Source of the DNA: Streptomyces clavuligerus
GTDB taxonomy: Bacteria > Actinomycetota > Actinomycetes > Streptomycetales > Streptomycetaceae
NCBI RefSeq assembly: GCF_005519465.1
Contig: NZ_CP027858.1
Location: 3,162,001-3,226,000 of the forward strand
DNA length: 64,000 nucleotides
Direction: 5' to 3'
Shown here piece by piece: positions 33,608 to 43,004 of this stretch (position 1 is its first letter; each line of letters opens with the position of its first letter). Below the pieces are notes generated by a model, which saw nothing but the letters and a program-made list of their open reading frames with translations, did no database searches and was not told the origin of the DNA. A program made the position numbers and the translations under genes.

Positions 33608-35854
33608 ATGGGCATTCGGAACTTGCTGCGCAAGGTGTTCCGCCGCGATCGTTCGGAGTCCGCCGAGGCGGGGGCGGCACCTTCCGTACCGCCCCAGTCC
33701 GACCGCGCGGAAGCCCCCGCCGGGGATGCCGTCGCGGAGGCCGCGGTGACGGGAGACGCATCGGATCCGGCCGGGCCCACGGTGTCGCGCACACCGGAGG
33801 ACCGGGCGGCGGACCTGGTCTCGGCCGCGTTCGACACTCCTCAGGCCCGGCCCCGCGCCGCCTCGGTCCCGGCCCAGCTCCGCACCGAACCGACCCCGCC
33901 GGAGCCGCAGCCCACCGTCCCCGCGCAGAAGGCCACCCCCGAGCCCACCGCCGCCACCACGGGCGGGCCCGCGCCGGACAATGTGCCCGAGGCGGAGAAC
34001 GAACCCGTGGCCGCCGGGGCGGCCGAGCCGAAGCCGGAGTCGGAATCGGAGCCGGAGACCGGTCGCGGGACGGCTGGGGCACCCGAGAGCGCTGCCCCCG
34101 AGACCGGGTCCGCTCCGGACGAAGCCGCTCCCGTGACGACCGGCCCGGTCGCCGAAGAGCCCGTACCCGTGGCGGAGGGGCCGGGTGCCCCGGAAGCCGC
34201 CCCCGAGGCCGGGGCCCGGACGGAGACCGCCGTCGCGGACGGGCCCGGGCCGGGCGCCGAGGCCGGAGCGCGGACCGGTACCGTCCTGGACGCGCCTGAG
34301 CCGGAGACCGACCGCGGGACAGCCGAGGTACCCGAGACCACCGCCACCGGGACCGGACCGGGCTCGGCAGTCGTCCCCGGCGCCGAGCCGGAGACGGCGG
34401 GCCTCGTCGCACCCGAGCCGGACACCGACCGGCAGGCGGCCGAAGCCCGCGGAAACACTCCGGACGAGACCGAGCCCGACAGCCCGGAGACCGCCCCCGG
34501 CGCCGAGCCGATGACCACGGGCACGACACGGACCACGCCCGAGGCCGACGCACCCGGCACGACCGGGACCGGGACGGGCCCCGAGGTCACTGGGCCGCAG
34601 GCCGGGGAGCCCGCCGCAGACGGCGGGAAGACGGCGGCCGAGACTGCCAAGAACGCTCGGAACGAGACCGGACCGGGCCCGGAAGCCGCCCCCGAGGCCG
34701 GGGCCCGGACCGAGACCGCCGCCACGGACGGGCCCGAGCCGGGCGCCGAGACCGCCCCGGAGGTCACCGGGCCGGAGGCCGAGCAGCCCGTCGCGGACGG
34801 TGGGGAGAGCGCGGCCGAGGCGCCCGACACCGCCGACAAGACCGGGCCGGGCACCGAGACCGCCCCCGAGGCCACCACCCCGCAGGCCGAGCAGCCCGTC
34901 GCGGGCAGCGGGGAGAGCGCGGCCGGAGTCGTTGACGCGTCCCGGTCGGCGGCCGAGGAGCGGAGCGAGCGGGAAGCGGAAGCAGGGCCCGGCGACGAGG
35001 CCGGGGAGCGGGCGCCCGCCACCCCGGCGGCAGCGGCGGCGGAAAGCACACCGGAAGCACAGCCCAGCGCCGAGGCGCCCACCTCAAGCCGCGTGGAGAG
35101 CGCCCCCCCGCCGCAGGCCGAGGAGCGGAGCGAGCGGGAAGCGGAAACCGAGCCCGGCGACGAGGACGAGGAGCGGGCGCCCGCCACCCTGGCGAGCACG
35201 CCCCGGCCACGGGCCGACATCGTGCCCGTGGGGCTCCGGCGGCGGTGGGCGGCCGCGGGGAAGGCGTTGGAGCGGGCCGGGGTCGCCGCGAAGGGCGACG
35301 CGCGGGTGTATCTCGTGCTCGACCGGTCGGGGTCGATGCGGCCGTACTACAAGGACGGCAGCGCCCAGAACCTCGGCGAGCGCGTGCTCGCCCTCGCCGC
35401 GCACCTCGACGAGGCCGCCCGGGTCGAGGTCGTCTTCTTCTCCACGGAGATCGACGGCACCGGCGAGCTGACGGCCACCGCCCACAGGGGCCGGATCGAC
35501 GAGCTGCACGGCTCCCTCGGCCGGATGGGGCGCACCAGCTACCACCTGGCGGTCGAGGAGGTCCTCGCCCGGCACGCCAAGGCCGCCCCCGGCGCCCCCG
35601 CCCTCGTCGTCTTCCAGACCGACGGCGCGCCCGAGTCCAAGACCGCCGCCACCGCAGCGCTCGCCTCGGCGGCCACGGCCGAGCCGGGGATGTTCTGGCA
35701 GTTCGTGGCGTTCGGCGAGCGCGACGCCAAGGCGTTCGACTATCTGCGCCGGCTCGCCGCGCCCAACGCCGGGTTCTTCCACGCGGGCCCCGAGCCCGCC
35801 GCGCTGACGGACGCCGCGCTGTACGACGGGCTCCTCACGGCCTGGCGCCCCTGA
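33608..35854 (+). CDS. VWA-domain protein with long acidic low-complexity region
   Basis: This is a 748-residue protein. I chose ATG 33608 ([14 protein letters not shown]) because it matches the usual start of this Streptomyces family; AAAGG lies 12 nt upstream and ATG 33590 is an alternative. About residues 15-530 are Ala/Glu/Pro/Thr/Gly-rich with internal repeats ([13 protein letters not shown] twice, [10 protein letters not shown] twice). The C-terminal 210 residues form a VWA/TerF-like domain with the MIDAS motif DRSGSM and later TDGAPESKT. TerF-type proteins are linked to tellurite and stress responses. No ter genes are nearby. Its 3' end overlaps the kinase gene by 20 bp. Confidence 0.82.
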   Translation: MGIRNLLRKVFRRDRSESAEAGAAPSVPPQSDRAEAPAGDAVAEAAVTGDASDPAGPTVSRTPEDRAADLVSAAFDTPQARPRAASVPAQLRTEPTPPEPQPTVPAQKATPEPTAATTGGPAPDNVPEAENEPVAAGAAEPKPESESEPETGRGTAGAPESAAPETGSAPDEAAPVTTGPVAEEPVPVAEGPGAPEAAPEAGARTETAVADGPGPGAEAGARTGTVLDAPEPETDRGTAEVPETTATGTGPGSAVVPGAEPETAGLVAPEPDTDRQAAEARGNTPDETEPDSPETAPGAEPMTTGTTRTTPEADAPGTTGTGTGPEVTGPQAGEPAADGGKTAAETAKNARNETGPGPEAAPEAGARTETAATDGPEPGAETAPEVTGPEAEQPVADGGESAAEAPDTADKTGPGTETAPEATTPQAEQPVAGSGESAAGVVDASRSAAEERSEREAEAGPGDEAGERAPATPAAAAAESTPEAQPSAEAPTSSRVESAPPPQAEERSEREAETEPGDEDEERAPATLASTPRPRADIVPVGLRRRWAAAGKALERAGVAAKGDARVYLVLDRSGSMRPYYKDGSAQNLGERVLALAAHLDEAARVEVVFFSTEIDGTGELTATAHRGRIDELHGSLGRMGRTSYHLAVEEVLARHAKAAPGAPALVVFQTDGAPESKTAATAALASAATAEPGMFWQFVAFGERDAKAFDYLRRLAAPNAGFFHAGPEPAALTDAALYDGLLTAWRP

Positions 35855-37121
35855 CCCCGTCCCCGGGCCCGCCTCCCCCGGCGGGCCCGGACAGCGGCAG
35901 CGACACCGTGACGGTCAGCCCGCCCCGGGGCCCGGGCCGGGCCGTCACCTCCCCGTCGTGGGCGTGGGCGATCGACCGGACGATGGAGAGTCCGAGACCG
36001 GCGCCGGGACCCATCCGGTCCCGGCCCTCCCCCCGCCGGAACGGTTCGAAGAGCGCCGGGACCTGGTCCCGTTCCACCACGGGGCCGGTGTTCTCCACGG
36101 TGAGCACCCCGCCCTCCACCCGCACGGACACCGTTCCGTCCGGCACGTTGTAGGCCACCGCGTTCGCCACCAGATTGCCCACGAGCCGCCCGAGCAGGGC
36201 CCGGTTCCCCCGGACCGGACCGGCGCGCACCACCCGCACGGCGGCGCCGCCCACCCCGTACCGGCCCGCCTCCTCCACGGCGACCCCGCCGAGGTCCACG
36301 TCCTCCCGGTCGTCCGCCGAACCGCCGAGCCCCCGCTCCCCCCGCGCCAGCGTCAGCAGCCCGTCGATCAGCCGCTCGCTGCGGAGATTGGCCTCCAGCA
36401 GGATCTCGCGCGTGGCCGCCACGTCCTCGGGGTGCTCCGGGTCGAGCCCCACCTGGATCGCGGCCCGCTGGGTGGCGAGCGGGGTCCGCAGCTCGTGCGA
36501 GGCGTTCGCGATGAACCGCCGCTGGCTGTCCATGACCCCCTCCAGCCGGGCGAGCAGCGCGTCCAGCGTGTCCCCCAGCTCCTTCAGCTCGTCGTCGGGG
36601 CCGCTCGCCGCGATCCGTTCGCCCAGATTGCGTTCCGACAGCCGCCGGGCCCTCGCCGTCATCTCATGGACGGGCCGCAGCACCCGCCCCGCGGTCCACC
36701 AGCCCACGACGACCGCGCACAGCGCCGTCGCCAGCAGCCCGGTGAACGACCAGAAGAGCAGTTGCCCGGCGGCGGCGTCGCTCACCGTCCCGGTCAGCCG
36801 GGCCAGCTCACCGCCCCCCACCGGGTCGGCCCCCGCGATGGGCACGGGCACCGGCCCCGGGGAGCCCTCCGCCCGGCGGGCGATCTCCGCCGCCTCCGAC
36901 GCCGTCCCGGCCCGGGCGAACAGGTTGACCAGCGCCAGCAGCACCCCGCCGAGCACCAGGAAGGCCACCCCGTAGACCAGCGCGATCCGCAGCCGGATGG
37001 CGGAGCCCGGCCCGAGCCGCCCGGGTCCGACGTGCGACGGCCCGCCGCGCGACGGACCGCCGCCGCGGCGACCGCCGCCGGACATCCGCGACCCCGGCCG
37101 CCCGGGGGTCCGTCCCGTCAC
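35835..37121 (-). CDS. Sensor histidine kinase
   Basis: This is a 428-residue protein. GTG 37121 overlaps the regulator's TGA (GTGA). It has TM1 at about 45-67 and TM2 at about 110-132 flanking a short 45-residue sensor loop, then HAMP, HisKA with [14 protein letters not shown] (phospho-His), N box [10 protein letters not shown] and G box [11 protein letters not shown]. It is a membrane kinase that phosphorylates the OmpR-type partner encoded just upstream. The stimulus is unknown. The C-terminus is Gly/Pro-rich and converges on the VWA gene. Confidence 0.9.
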   Translation of the reverse strand: MTGRTPGRPGSRMSGGGRRGGGPSRGGPSHVGPGRLGPGSAIRLRIALVYGVAFLVLGGVLLALVNLFARAGTASEAAEIARRAEGSPGPVPVPIAGADPVGGGELARLTGTVSDAAAGQLLFWSFTGLLATALCAVVVGWWTAGRVLRPVHEMTARARRLSERNLGERIAASGPDDELKELGDTLDALLARLEGVMDSQRRFIANASHELRTPLATQRAAIQVGLDPEHPEDVAATREILLEANLRSERLIDGLLTLARGERGLGGSADDREDVDLGGVAVEEAGRYGVGGAAVRVVRAGPVRGNRALLGRLVGNLVANAVAYNVPDGTVSVRVEGGVLTVENTGPVVERDQVPALFEPFRRGEGRDRMGPGAGLGLSIVRSIAHAHDGEVTARPGPRGGLTVTVSLPLSGPAGGGGPGDGVRGARP

Positions 37122-37771
37122 AGCCGGTACCCCACACCCTGCACCGTCCCGATCAACGGCGGCTCCCCCAGCTTCGCCCGCAACTTGCTCATGCAGACCC
37201 GTACCGCGCCCGTGAACGGGTCGGTGTGCACGTCCCACGCCCGTTCCAGCAGCTCCTCCGCCGAGACGGTCGCGCCGTCCGCCTCCAGCAGCAACTGGAG
37301 CACCGAGAACTCCTTCGGCGACAGATCCAGCGCCCGGCCCTCCCGCTCGGCGGCGCGGCGGGCGGGGTCCAGCCGTATCCCCCGCCGCTCCAGCAGCGGC
37401 GGCACGGGGCGGGCGCTGCGCCGCCGCAGCGCGCGGACCCGGGAGACCAGCTCGGGGAAGTCGAAGGGCTTCCCCAGATAGTCGTCCGCCCCCAGGTCGA
37501 GCCCCGCCACCCGCTCCCGCGCGGCCGTGGCCGCCGTCAGCATCAGAATCCGGGTGCGCGCGGCGGCGGCGACGAGCGCGCGGGCGACCTCGTCCCCGTG
37601 CAGCCCGGGCAGATCGCGGTCGAGGACGACCACGTCGTAGTCGTACAGCCCCAGCCATTCCAGCGCCTCGTCGCCCCGGTGCACGGTGTCCACGGCGAAA
37701 CCGGCCCGCCGCAGCCCGGTGGCGACCAGTGCCGCCAGCGCCCTCTCGTCCTCGGCGACCAGAATCCGCAT
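37118..37771 (-). CDS. OmpR-family response regulator
   Basis: This is a 217-residue protein from ATG 37771. The receiver has acidic pocket ILVAEDE, phospho-acceptor Asp in VVVLDRDLPG, conserved Thr in LTAATAA and Lys in LGKPFDF. The C-terminal winged helix ([31 protein letters not shown]) is complete. It is coupled to the kinase gene. The direct repeats at 37854-37893 in front of it are candidate binding sites for autoregulation. Confidence 0.92.
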   Translation of the reverse strand: MRILVAEDERALAALVATGLRRAGFAVDTVHRGDEALEWLGLYDYDVVVLDRDLPGLHGDEVARALVAAAARTRILMLTAATAARERVAGLDLGADDYLGKPFDFPELVSRVRALRRRSARPVPPLLERRGIRLDPARRAAEREGRALDLSPKEFSVLQLLLEADGATVSAEELLERAWDVHTDPFTGAVRVCMSKLRAKLGEPPLIGTVQGVGYRL

Positions 37772-37853
37772 CCGCGTCCCGCCCCTTTCCCTCGTCCTGC
37801 CCCGTACCCCCGATCCTCCGCCCGCTTTTCGGTATCCGCTCCGCCGCCCCCCC

Positions 37854-37893
37854 GTTCACAGGTGAGCGTTCCGGGTGGGCGTTCACGGGTGAG
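37854..37893. promoter_or_regulatory. Direct repeats, candidate response-regulator sites
   Basis: GTTCACAGGTGAG (37854-37866) and GTTCACGGGTGAG (37881-37893) are 27 bp apart in the divergent region between the regulator gene and metG. Confidence 0.5.
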
Positions 37894-37925
37894 ACGGACT
37901 TCCGGAGACCAGTAGGATTTCGCCC

Positions 37926-39539
37926 ATGGCGGCCACTGGATACGAGAAGCAGGGGGCGGCGTACTACGTCACGACCCCCATTTACTACGTCAACGACGCT
38001 CCTCACCTGGGCCACGCCTATACGACCGTCGCAGGCGACGTGCTCACCCGCTGGCACCGCCAGCGCGGTGAGAAGGTGTGGTACCTCACCGGCACGGACG
38101 AGCACGGTCAGAAGATCATGCGCACGGCCGAGACGCATGGCGTCACCCCCCAGGAATGGTGCGACAAACTCGTCTCGGAGGCGTGGAAGCCGCTCTGGGA
38201 GCACCTGGACATCGCGAACGACGATTTCATCCGGACCACCGAGAAGCGGCACACGGACCGGGTGAAGGAGTTCGTCCAGGATCTCTACGACAAGGGCGAG
38301 ATCTACAAGGGCGGCTATGAGGGCCCGTACTGCGTCGGCTGCGAGGAGTACAAGCTCCCCGGCGATCTGATCGACGGCGAGGGCGAGTACGCGGGGCAGA
38401 AGCTCTGCCCCATCCACAAGAAGCCGGTGGAACTCCTCAAGGAGGAGAACTACTTCTTCAAGCTGAGCGAGTACGGCCCGAAGCTGCTGGAGCTGTACGA
38501 GTCGAACCCGGGCTTCATCCAGCCCGAGTCCGCCCGCAACGAGGTCGTGAACTTCGTCAAGCAGGGGCTCCAGGACCTGTCGATCTCCCGGTCGACGTTC
38601 GACTGGGGCGTGAAGGTGCCGTGGGACGAGAAGCACGTGATCTACGTGTGGATCGACGCGCTGCTCAACTACGCCACCGCCGTCGGCTACAACGAGAACC
38701 CGGAGAAGTTCGCCTCGACCTTCCCGGCGAACGTGCACCTCGTCGGCAAGGACATCCTGCGCTTCCACGCGATCATCTGGCCCGCGATGCTGATGGCGAA
38801 CGGGCTGCCGGTGCCGGGCCGCGTCGCCGCCAACGGCTGGCTGATGGTCGGCGGCGAGAAGATGTCGAAGTCCAATCTGACCGGCATCAAGCCGCAGGAC
38901 CTGACCTCGCACTTCGGCGTCGACGCCTACCGCTGGTACTTCCTGCGCGCGATCTCGTTCGGCCAGGACGGCTCGTTCTCCTGGGAGGACTTCAGCGTCC
39001 GCTACACCAGCGAGCTGGCGAACGACTACGGCAACCTGGCCTCCCGGGTCGCCGCCATGGTCGGCAAGTACTTCGGCGGCTCGCTGCCGGAGGCCACCGC
39101 GGCCGGCGAGGCGGAGCGCGCGGTCCAGGAGGGCCTGGCGAAGGCCGTCGCCGAGGCCGACCGGAAGATCGGCGACGAGATCGACTTCCAGGGCGGCATC
39201 CTCGCCGTCTTCGACTTCGTCAAGCAGGTCAACGGGTATCTGACCGAGCAGGAGCCGTGGAAGGTCGCCAAGGACACCTCGCCCGAGGGGCAGGCCCGGC
39301 TGGCGACGATCCTCTACACGGCCGCCGAGGCGCTGCGCGGTGTCGCGGTGCTGCTGAACCCGGTGATGCCGCGGACCTCGCAGGCGCTGTGGGACTCGCT
39401 GGGCGCCGAGGCCGCGCTCGGCGCCCTCGCCGAGCAGCGGGTGCAGGACGCCGGTACGTGGGGGCTGCTGCCCGCCGGGGCGACGGTGACCAAGGGCGCG
39501 GTGCTCTTCCCGCGGCTTGAGGAGAAGAAGGACCAGTAG
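37926..39539 (+). CDS. metG: Methionyl-tRNA synthetase
   Basis: This is a 537-residue enzyme that charges tRNA-Met. ATG 37926 is 7 nt after TAGGAT (37913-37918), so the mRNA is probably leaderless. Class I motifs are HLGH at 27-30 and KMSKS at 312-316. The zinc-knuckle insert keeps YCVGC and CPIH. The dimerising C-terminal EMAP-like domain is absent, as in other short actinobacterial MetRS. A strong terminator follows. Confidence 0.96.
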   Translation: MAATGYEKQGAAYYVTTPIYYVNDAPHLGHAYTTVAGDVLTRWHRQRGEKVWYLTGTDEHGQKIMRTAETHGVTPQEWCDKLVSEAWKPLWEHLDIANDDFIRTTEKRHTDRVKEFVQDLYDKGEIYKGGYEGPYCVGCEEYKLPGDLIDGEGEYAGQKLCPIHKKPVELLKEENYFFKLSEYGPKLLELYESNPGFIQPESARNEVVNFVKQGLQDLSISRSTFDWGVKVPWDEKHVIYVWIDALLNYATAVGYNENPEKFASTFPANVHLVGKDILRFHAIIWPAMLMANGLPVPGRVAANGWLMVGGEKMSKSNLTGIKPQDLTSHFGVDAYRWYFLRAISFGQDGSFSWEDFSVRYTSELANDYGNLASRVAAMVGKYFGGSLPEATAAGEAERAVQEGLAKAVAEADRKIGDEIDFQGGILAVFDFVKQVNGYLTEQEPWKVAKDTSPEGQARLATILYTAAEALRGVAVLLNPVMPRTSQALWDSLGAEAALGALAEQRVQDAGTWGLLPAGATVTKGAVLFPRLEEKKDQ

Positions 39540-39563
39540 CCGCCGCTCGTCGGCCGACAGGCT

Positions 39564-39604
39564 TGAGGCCGCGGCCCCGGGGATGTCCCGGGGCCGCGGC
39601 CTCA
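39564..39604 (+). terminator. Terminator of metG
   Basis: A perfect 18-bp stem (39564-39581 with 39587-39604) with loop GATGT. Confidence 0.85.
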
Positions 39605-39682
39605 GTCGTGCGCGGGCGCCGCCGGACGCACGGAATCCGTGCCGGAGGCGCGGCGGTCGGCGGCAGCAGCAGTCGAACGGGG

Positions 39683-39730
39683 GGCAGCGGCAGCGGCAGC
39701 GGCAGCGGCAGCGGCAGCGGCAGCGGCAGC
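39683..39730. repeat. GGCAGC hexanucleotide array, 8 copies
   Basis: Eight perfect GGCAGC units lie between metG and the convergent L,D-transpeptidase gene, flanked on both sides by GTCGAACGG. Confidence 0.95.
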
Positions 39731-39743
39731 GGTCGAACGGCGG

Positions 39744-40595
39744 TCAGCGGGCCAGGGTCGTCTCCGGACCCATGGCGATCACCGGCCGTGCGCCGGGGTC
39801 GAGCTTCCGCAGCAGTTCGGCGACCTTCGTCCGGGCGACCGCTATACAGCCCCGGGTGGCGCCGCCGTGGTCGGCGTGAATCCAGATGCCCCGGCCCTTG
39901 CCGAGGCCGAGCGGGGTCTCCCAGTCGAGCGGGGTCCGACCGGGGACGCGGTTGTAGTTGATCGCGACGACATGGTCGAAGGCCCCGGTCAGCGGCTCGC
40001 CGTCGAAGTTGGTCCCGGGCGGCGCCTGGAACGCCGGGCCCCGGTCGTAGGGCAGCTCGGTGCCCGGGTCGGGCAGCAGCCCGCCCGCGTCGGTGAGCCC
40101 GTAGACGCCGGTGGGCGAGCGCAGGTCGTCCATCCGGTGGTCGTCGGTCCAGCCCTTGAGCGCGTTGCGGGCGGGCCAGGGCCCGGCGGTGCGCCGCCAG
40201 CCCTCGGCGGGGTGCCGCTCCCAGAGGGCGGCGGTGGAGCGGTTGGCACCCGCCCCGTCGGCGCTGACGACGAAGACCTGGCGGGTGCGCTGCCCGACGC
40301 GGGCCATGGTCCGGGGGCCGAGGCCGGGTATCGCGAGGCGCGGCCTGTCGTCCCCGGCACGGACCCGGGCACCGGCCCCGCCCGCGGCGGCGGCCTTCCG
40401 GTCGGAGACGGCCTCCGGCTTCCCTCCGGGCGGTCCGGAGGGTCCGGACGACCGAGGGGGCTCCGCCGCGGGGCGGACCCCACCGGCACCGGCCGAGCAG
40501 CCGGTGAGCAGCGCCGCCGCCGCGAGCCCGGCGGCGAGGGCGGCACGGGCACGGACCCGCGCGGGGAGGGGGACGGACGGAGTGCGTGCGGACAC
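39744..40595 (-). CDS. L,D-transpeptidase (YkuD) lipoprotein
   Basis: This is a 283-residue protein. GTG 40595 has AGAAGAGGACC 7 nt upstream and is preferred to ATG 40613. The signal ends in the lipobox LLTGC near residue 33, so it should be a lipoprotein on the outer membrane face. The YkuD catalytic motif HADHGGATRGCIAV gives the His and the Ser/Thr-R-G-C active-site Cys. It would form 3-3 peptidoglycan cross-links or have a related role. The C-terminus is complete. Confidence 0.85.
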   Translation of the reverse strand: MSARTPSVPLPARVRARAALAAGLAAAALLTGCSAGAGGVRPAAEPPRSSGPSGPPGGKPEAVSDRKAAAAGGAGARVRAGDDRPRLAIPGLGPRTMARVGQRTRQVFVVSADGAGANRSTAALWERHPAEGWRRTAGPWPARNALKGWTDDHRMDDLRSPTGVYGLTDAGGLLPDPGTELPYDRGPAFQAPPGTNFDGEPLTGAFDHVVAINYNRVPGRTPLDWETPLGLGKGRGIWIHADHGGATRGCIAVARTKVAELLRKLDPGARPVIAMGPETTLAR

Positions 40596-41271
40596 GATCG
40601 GTCCTCTTCTCATCGAGTGGCAACGAGCTGCAACGAGCTGCATCAAGTCGTCGGGCGGCGGACCTCCGGGGCGGCGGGCCCCGGGGCCCCTTGCTGGGCA
40701 CCCGGTCCGTCAGCGCCTCAGGCCGTCGGGCCGACGGGGCCGGTGCTGCGGGGCCGGGGCCACCGGCTTGCGGGCCGTCACGGCCCCGGCCCGCCACCGG
40801 GCCGCCGGAGCCACCGGGAATCAGGGCCCCGGGACGCCGGGGTCGCGAGCCGTCGGGCCCGGGACGCCGGGGGCGGATGGTCGACCGCCCCTGGCATTCC
40901 AGGCCACCGGCCCACCGGCCCACCGAAGCCATCGGGCGCCGTGCCCCTGGTCGGGACCCGACCCACCGCCGGAGCCAGCGGACCTCACGGCCCCGGGCCG
41001 TCGAGACCCTGGGCGCTGGCGCTCCGGCCCCGGGCTCCCGGCCGTCGGGCCCCGTTCCGTCGGGCCCCGTTCCGCCGGGGCGGCCCACCGTCCGGGACGG
41101 TCATGGTCCCGCGTGGAGCCGACGCCACCGTCCCCGGGCCACCGGGCATCACGGACCCGGGCCGGGACCCGGACCGCGGGGGCCCGCCCCCGTTCCGCCG
41201 GGGCGGAGTCCGGGACGGCCACCGGGCACCCGGCCCATCAGGCCCCCGCACCCGTCAGGGCGTCCCGGCCG
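40596..41271. other. 676-bp GC-rich spacer without a supported gene
   Basis: Frames here run through because stops are rare, but they lack ribosome sites and recognisable domains. It is built of CCGG/GGGCCC-rich imperfect repeats (CGTTCCGTCGGG, CGTTCCGCCGGGGCGG) and a GCAACGAGCT direct repeat at 40620-40643 near the transpeptidase promoter. Confidence 0.6.
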
Positions 41272-42126
41272 TCAGGGCGTCCGGGGCGGCTGCCGGTCCG
41301 GGGCCGAGCCGGAGCGGCCGTCCGCCGTGCCCGAGGTGCTCTTCTCGTCCGCTCCCCCGGGTGCGGACGCGGTGGGCGCGGACACGCCGCCTTCCTGGGG
41401 GAAGCGCGCGCTGTCGGCCACCGACCGAACCCTGGTCATCGTGGCGGTGGAGGTCTTCTCCCCGGCGCAGACCTGGATGACGGCGCCGAGGCCGCCCGAT
41501 GCCCTCTCGACGGCGAAGCTCTTCATGTACGACCGGGTGCCGCCGATCTGCTCGCAGAAGCCGTCCACGTACTCCGAGCGCTGGAAGGGCTGGCCATTCC
41601 AGGTCTCCGCCACCGCCTTGAACCCCGACACCCTGATGAGCACATCCCGCTCCCCCAGCCGCTTCAACGGGGGACAGGCGCCCTCGTCCACCGGGACACA
41701 GGACGGGGGCCGGGCGGTGAGCCGCTGGGTGCCGAGGAAGCCCCCGGGCTCCACGAGCGGCGCGTAGTCCCGGCCGACCTCCAGGGCGTGCCAGGCCGCG
41801 GGCGCCTTCAGGGTGAGCCCTTCCAGGCCGTTGAACCGCACCTCCCGGTCCTCGGGCGTCATCAGCGGGGGGGGCGCGGCGGGCGGCACCGACTGCCGCA
41901 CCCCGCCCGGGTCGCCCTGGAGCGCGTGCGGCACCAGAAGCCCCGTCACCGCCAGCGCGGACATCGTCACCAGCACCGCCCCCGCCCGGCGGCGTCTGTT
42001 GCGGACGACGCGGGCCCGGATCTGGCCGACGCGCCCCTCGGGGGCGGTCAGCCGGGGGGTGCCCAGCTCCAGCAGGGTGCGCAGATCGTGTTCGGCGCGC
42101 TCAAGCGGATCGCGCGTAGCTGCCAT
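41272..42126 (-). CDS. Membrane protein coupled to a SigE-family sigma factor
   Basis: This is a 284-residue protein from ATG 42126 with GAAGGAGGAGAG. The N-terminal cytoplasmic part begins DPLERAEHDLRTLLELG and ends in RNRRRR. One TM helix follows at about 50-70 (AGAVLVTMSALAVTGLLVP), then a 200-residue outside domain with three Cys. It overlaps the sigma gene by 26 bp. Position and topology suggest an anti-sigma or sensor partner. No standard zinc anti-sigma motif is visible. Confidence 0.75.
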   Translation of the reverse strand: MAATRDPLERAEHDLRTLLELGTPRLTAPEGRVGQIRARVVRNRRRRAGAVLVTMSALAVTGLLVPHALQGDPGGVRQSVPPAAPPPLMTPEDREVRFNGLEGLTLKAPAAWHALEVGRDYAPLVEPGGFLGTQRLTARPPSCVPVDEGACPPLKRLGERDVLIRVSGFKAVAETWNGQPFQRSEYVDGFCEQIGGTRSYMKSFAVERASGGLGAVIQVCAGEKTSTATMTRVRSVADSARFPQEGGVSAPTASAPGGADEKSTSGTADGRSGSAPDRQPPRTP

Positions 42127-42694
42127 CGATGCTCTCCTCCTTCGCGTCATCACTGTCGGACGCCATGCCCGGGACGCTCGCCCGCAGGGAGCGCAGGGCC
42201 TTGGCCGACTGGCTCTTGACCGTGCCCGGGGCGCAGCCCAGGGTCGCGGCCGTCTCCTCGACGCTCAGATCCTCGAAGTAGCGCAGGACGACCACCGCGC
42301 GCTGCCGCACCGGCAGGGCGCGGACGGCGGCGGCGAGCGACTGCTCCAGGTCCACCGAGGCGTAGGCGTCGGCGGCCCCGACCGCGTCGGGCAGCTCCCC
42401 GTGGGGGACCTCGCCGCGCCAGCGGCGGCGCCACCAGCTCGCGTGGGTGTGCACGAGCGCCTTGCGCACATACGCCTCGGGGCTGTCGGTGGCGATCCGC
42501 TGCCACTTGGGCCACACCTTCGCCAGCACCGTCTGGAGCAGGTCCTCGGCGAGATGGGCGTCTCCGGTCAGCAGCCACGCCACTCTGAGCAGCCGCGGCC
42601 CCCGTGCGGCGACGAAGGTCTCGAAGTCCCCGCCGCCGCCGCTCCCGGCGCCGCTGCTGCCACCGGCACCACCGCTGTCGCCGAAGGATCGCAT
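42101..42694 (-). CDS. SigE-family ECF RNA polymerase sigma factor
   Basis: This is a 197-residue protein from ATG 42694; GTG 42733 is possible. After a Gly/Ser-rich start it has region 2 (FETFVAARGPRLLRVAWLLT, then GDAHLAEDLLQTVLAKVW) and region 4 (LPVRQRAVVVLRYFEDLSVE, then ETAATLGCAPGTVKSQSAKA). This is the actinobacterial SigE-family type (about 170-190 residues). It overlaps its presumed membrane partner. The six-unit repeat upstream lies in its promoter region. Confidence 0.88.
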   Translation of the reverse strand: MRSFGDSGGAGGSSGAGSGGGGDFETFVAARGPRLLRVAWLLTGDAHLAEDLLQTVLAKVWPKWQRIATDSPEAYVRKALVHTHASWWRRRWRGEVPHGELPDAVGAADAYASVDLEQSLAAAVRALPVRQRAVVVLRYFEDLSVEETAATLGCAPGTVKSQSAKALRSLRASVPGMASDSDDAKEESIDGSYARSA

Positions 42695-42779
42695 CCCACC
42701 GCCCCCGCCCCGGGTCTGTCCTCCGTTGGTCACATCTGGAGAACGCGGTGGAGCGGGGGGCCGGTTGCCCGCCCGCCGT

Positions 42780-42897
42780 GATTTCCCGGAACGGACCGCG
42801 ATCCCCGGAACGGACCATGATCCCCAGGACGGACCGCGATCCCGAGGACGAGCCGTGCGGTCCCGGAACGAAGCCGTGCGGTCCCGCAACGAAACGG
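42780..42897. repeat. Six imperfect 17-22 bp repeats upstream of the sigma gene
   Basis: Units start at 42780, 42800, 42819, 42838, 42860 and 42881 with the core GATCCCCGGAACGGACC or GTCCCGGAACGAAGCCG. They end at the aspS terminator. Confidence 0.75.
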
Positions 42898-42937
42898 CCC
42901 CGGGCCCGTACCGAGGTGGTCGGTACGGGCCCGGGGC
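42897..42937 (-). terminator. Terminator of aspS
   Basis: A perfect 18-bp stem (42897-42914 with 42920-42937) and loop GGTGG, 68 nt past the aspS stop codon. Confidence 0.8.
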
Positions 42938-43004
42938 GGACGGCTCCCCGTCGGCGCGGCGGTCCGGCGGCGGGCGCCGGTGCGTCACAGCGGGGGCGGC
43001 GGGG

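Noticed and set aside
40111..42219. Long plus-strand frame across the 40.6-41.3 kb spacer
   Set aside because: Covers two real genes antisense and a repeat-rich spacer; no ribosome site or domain.
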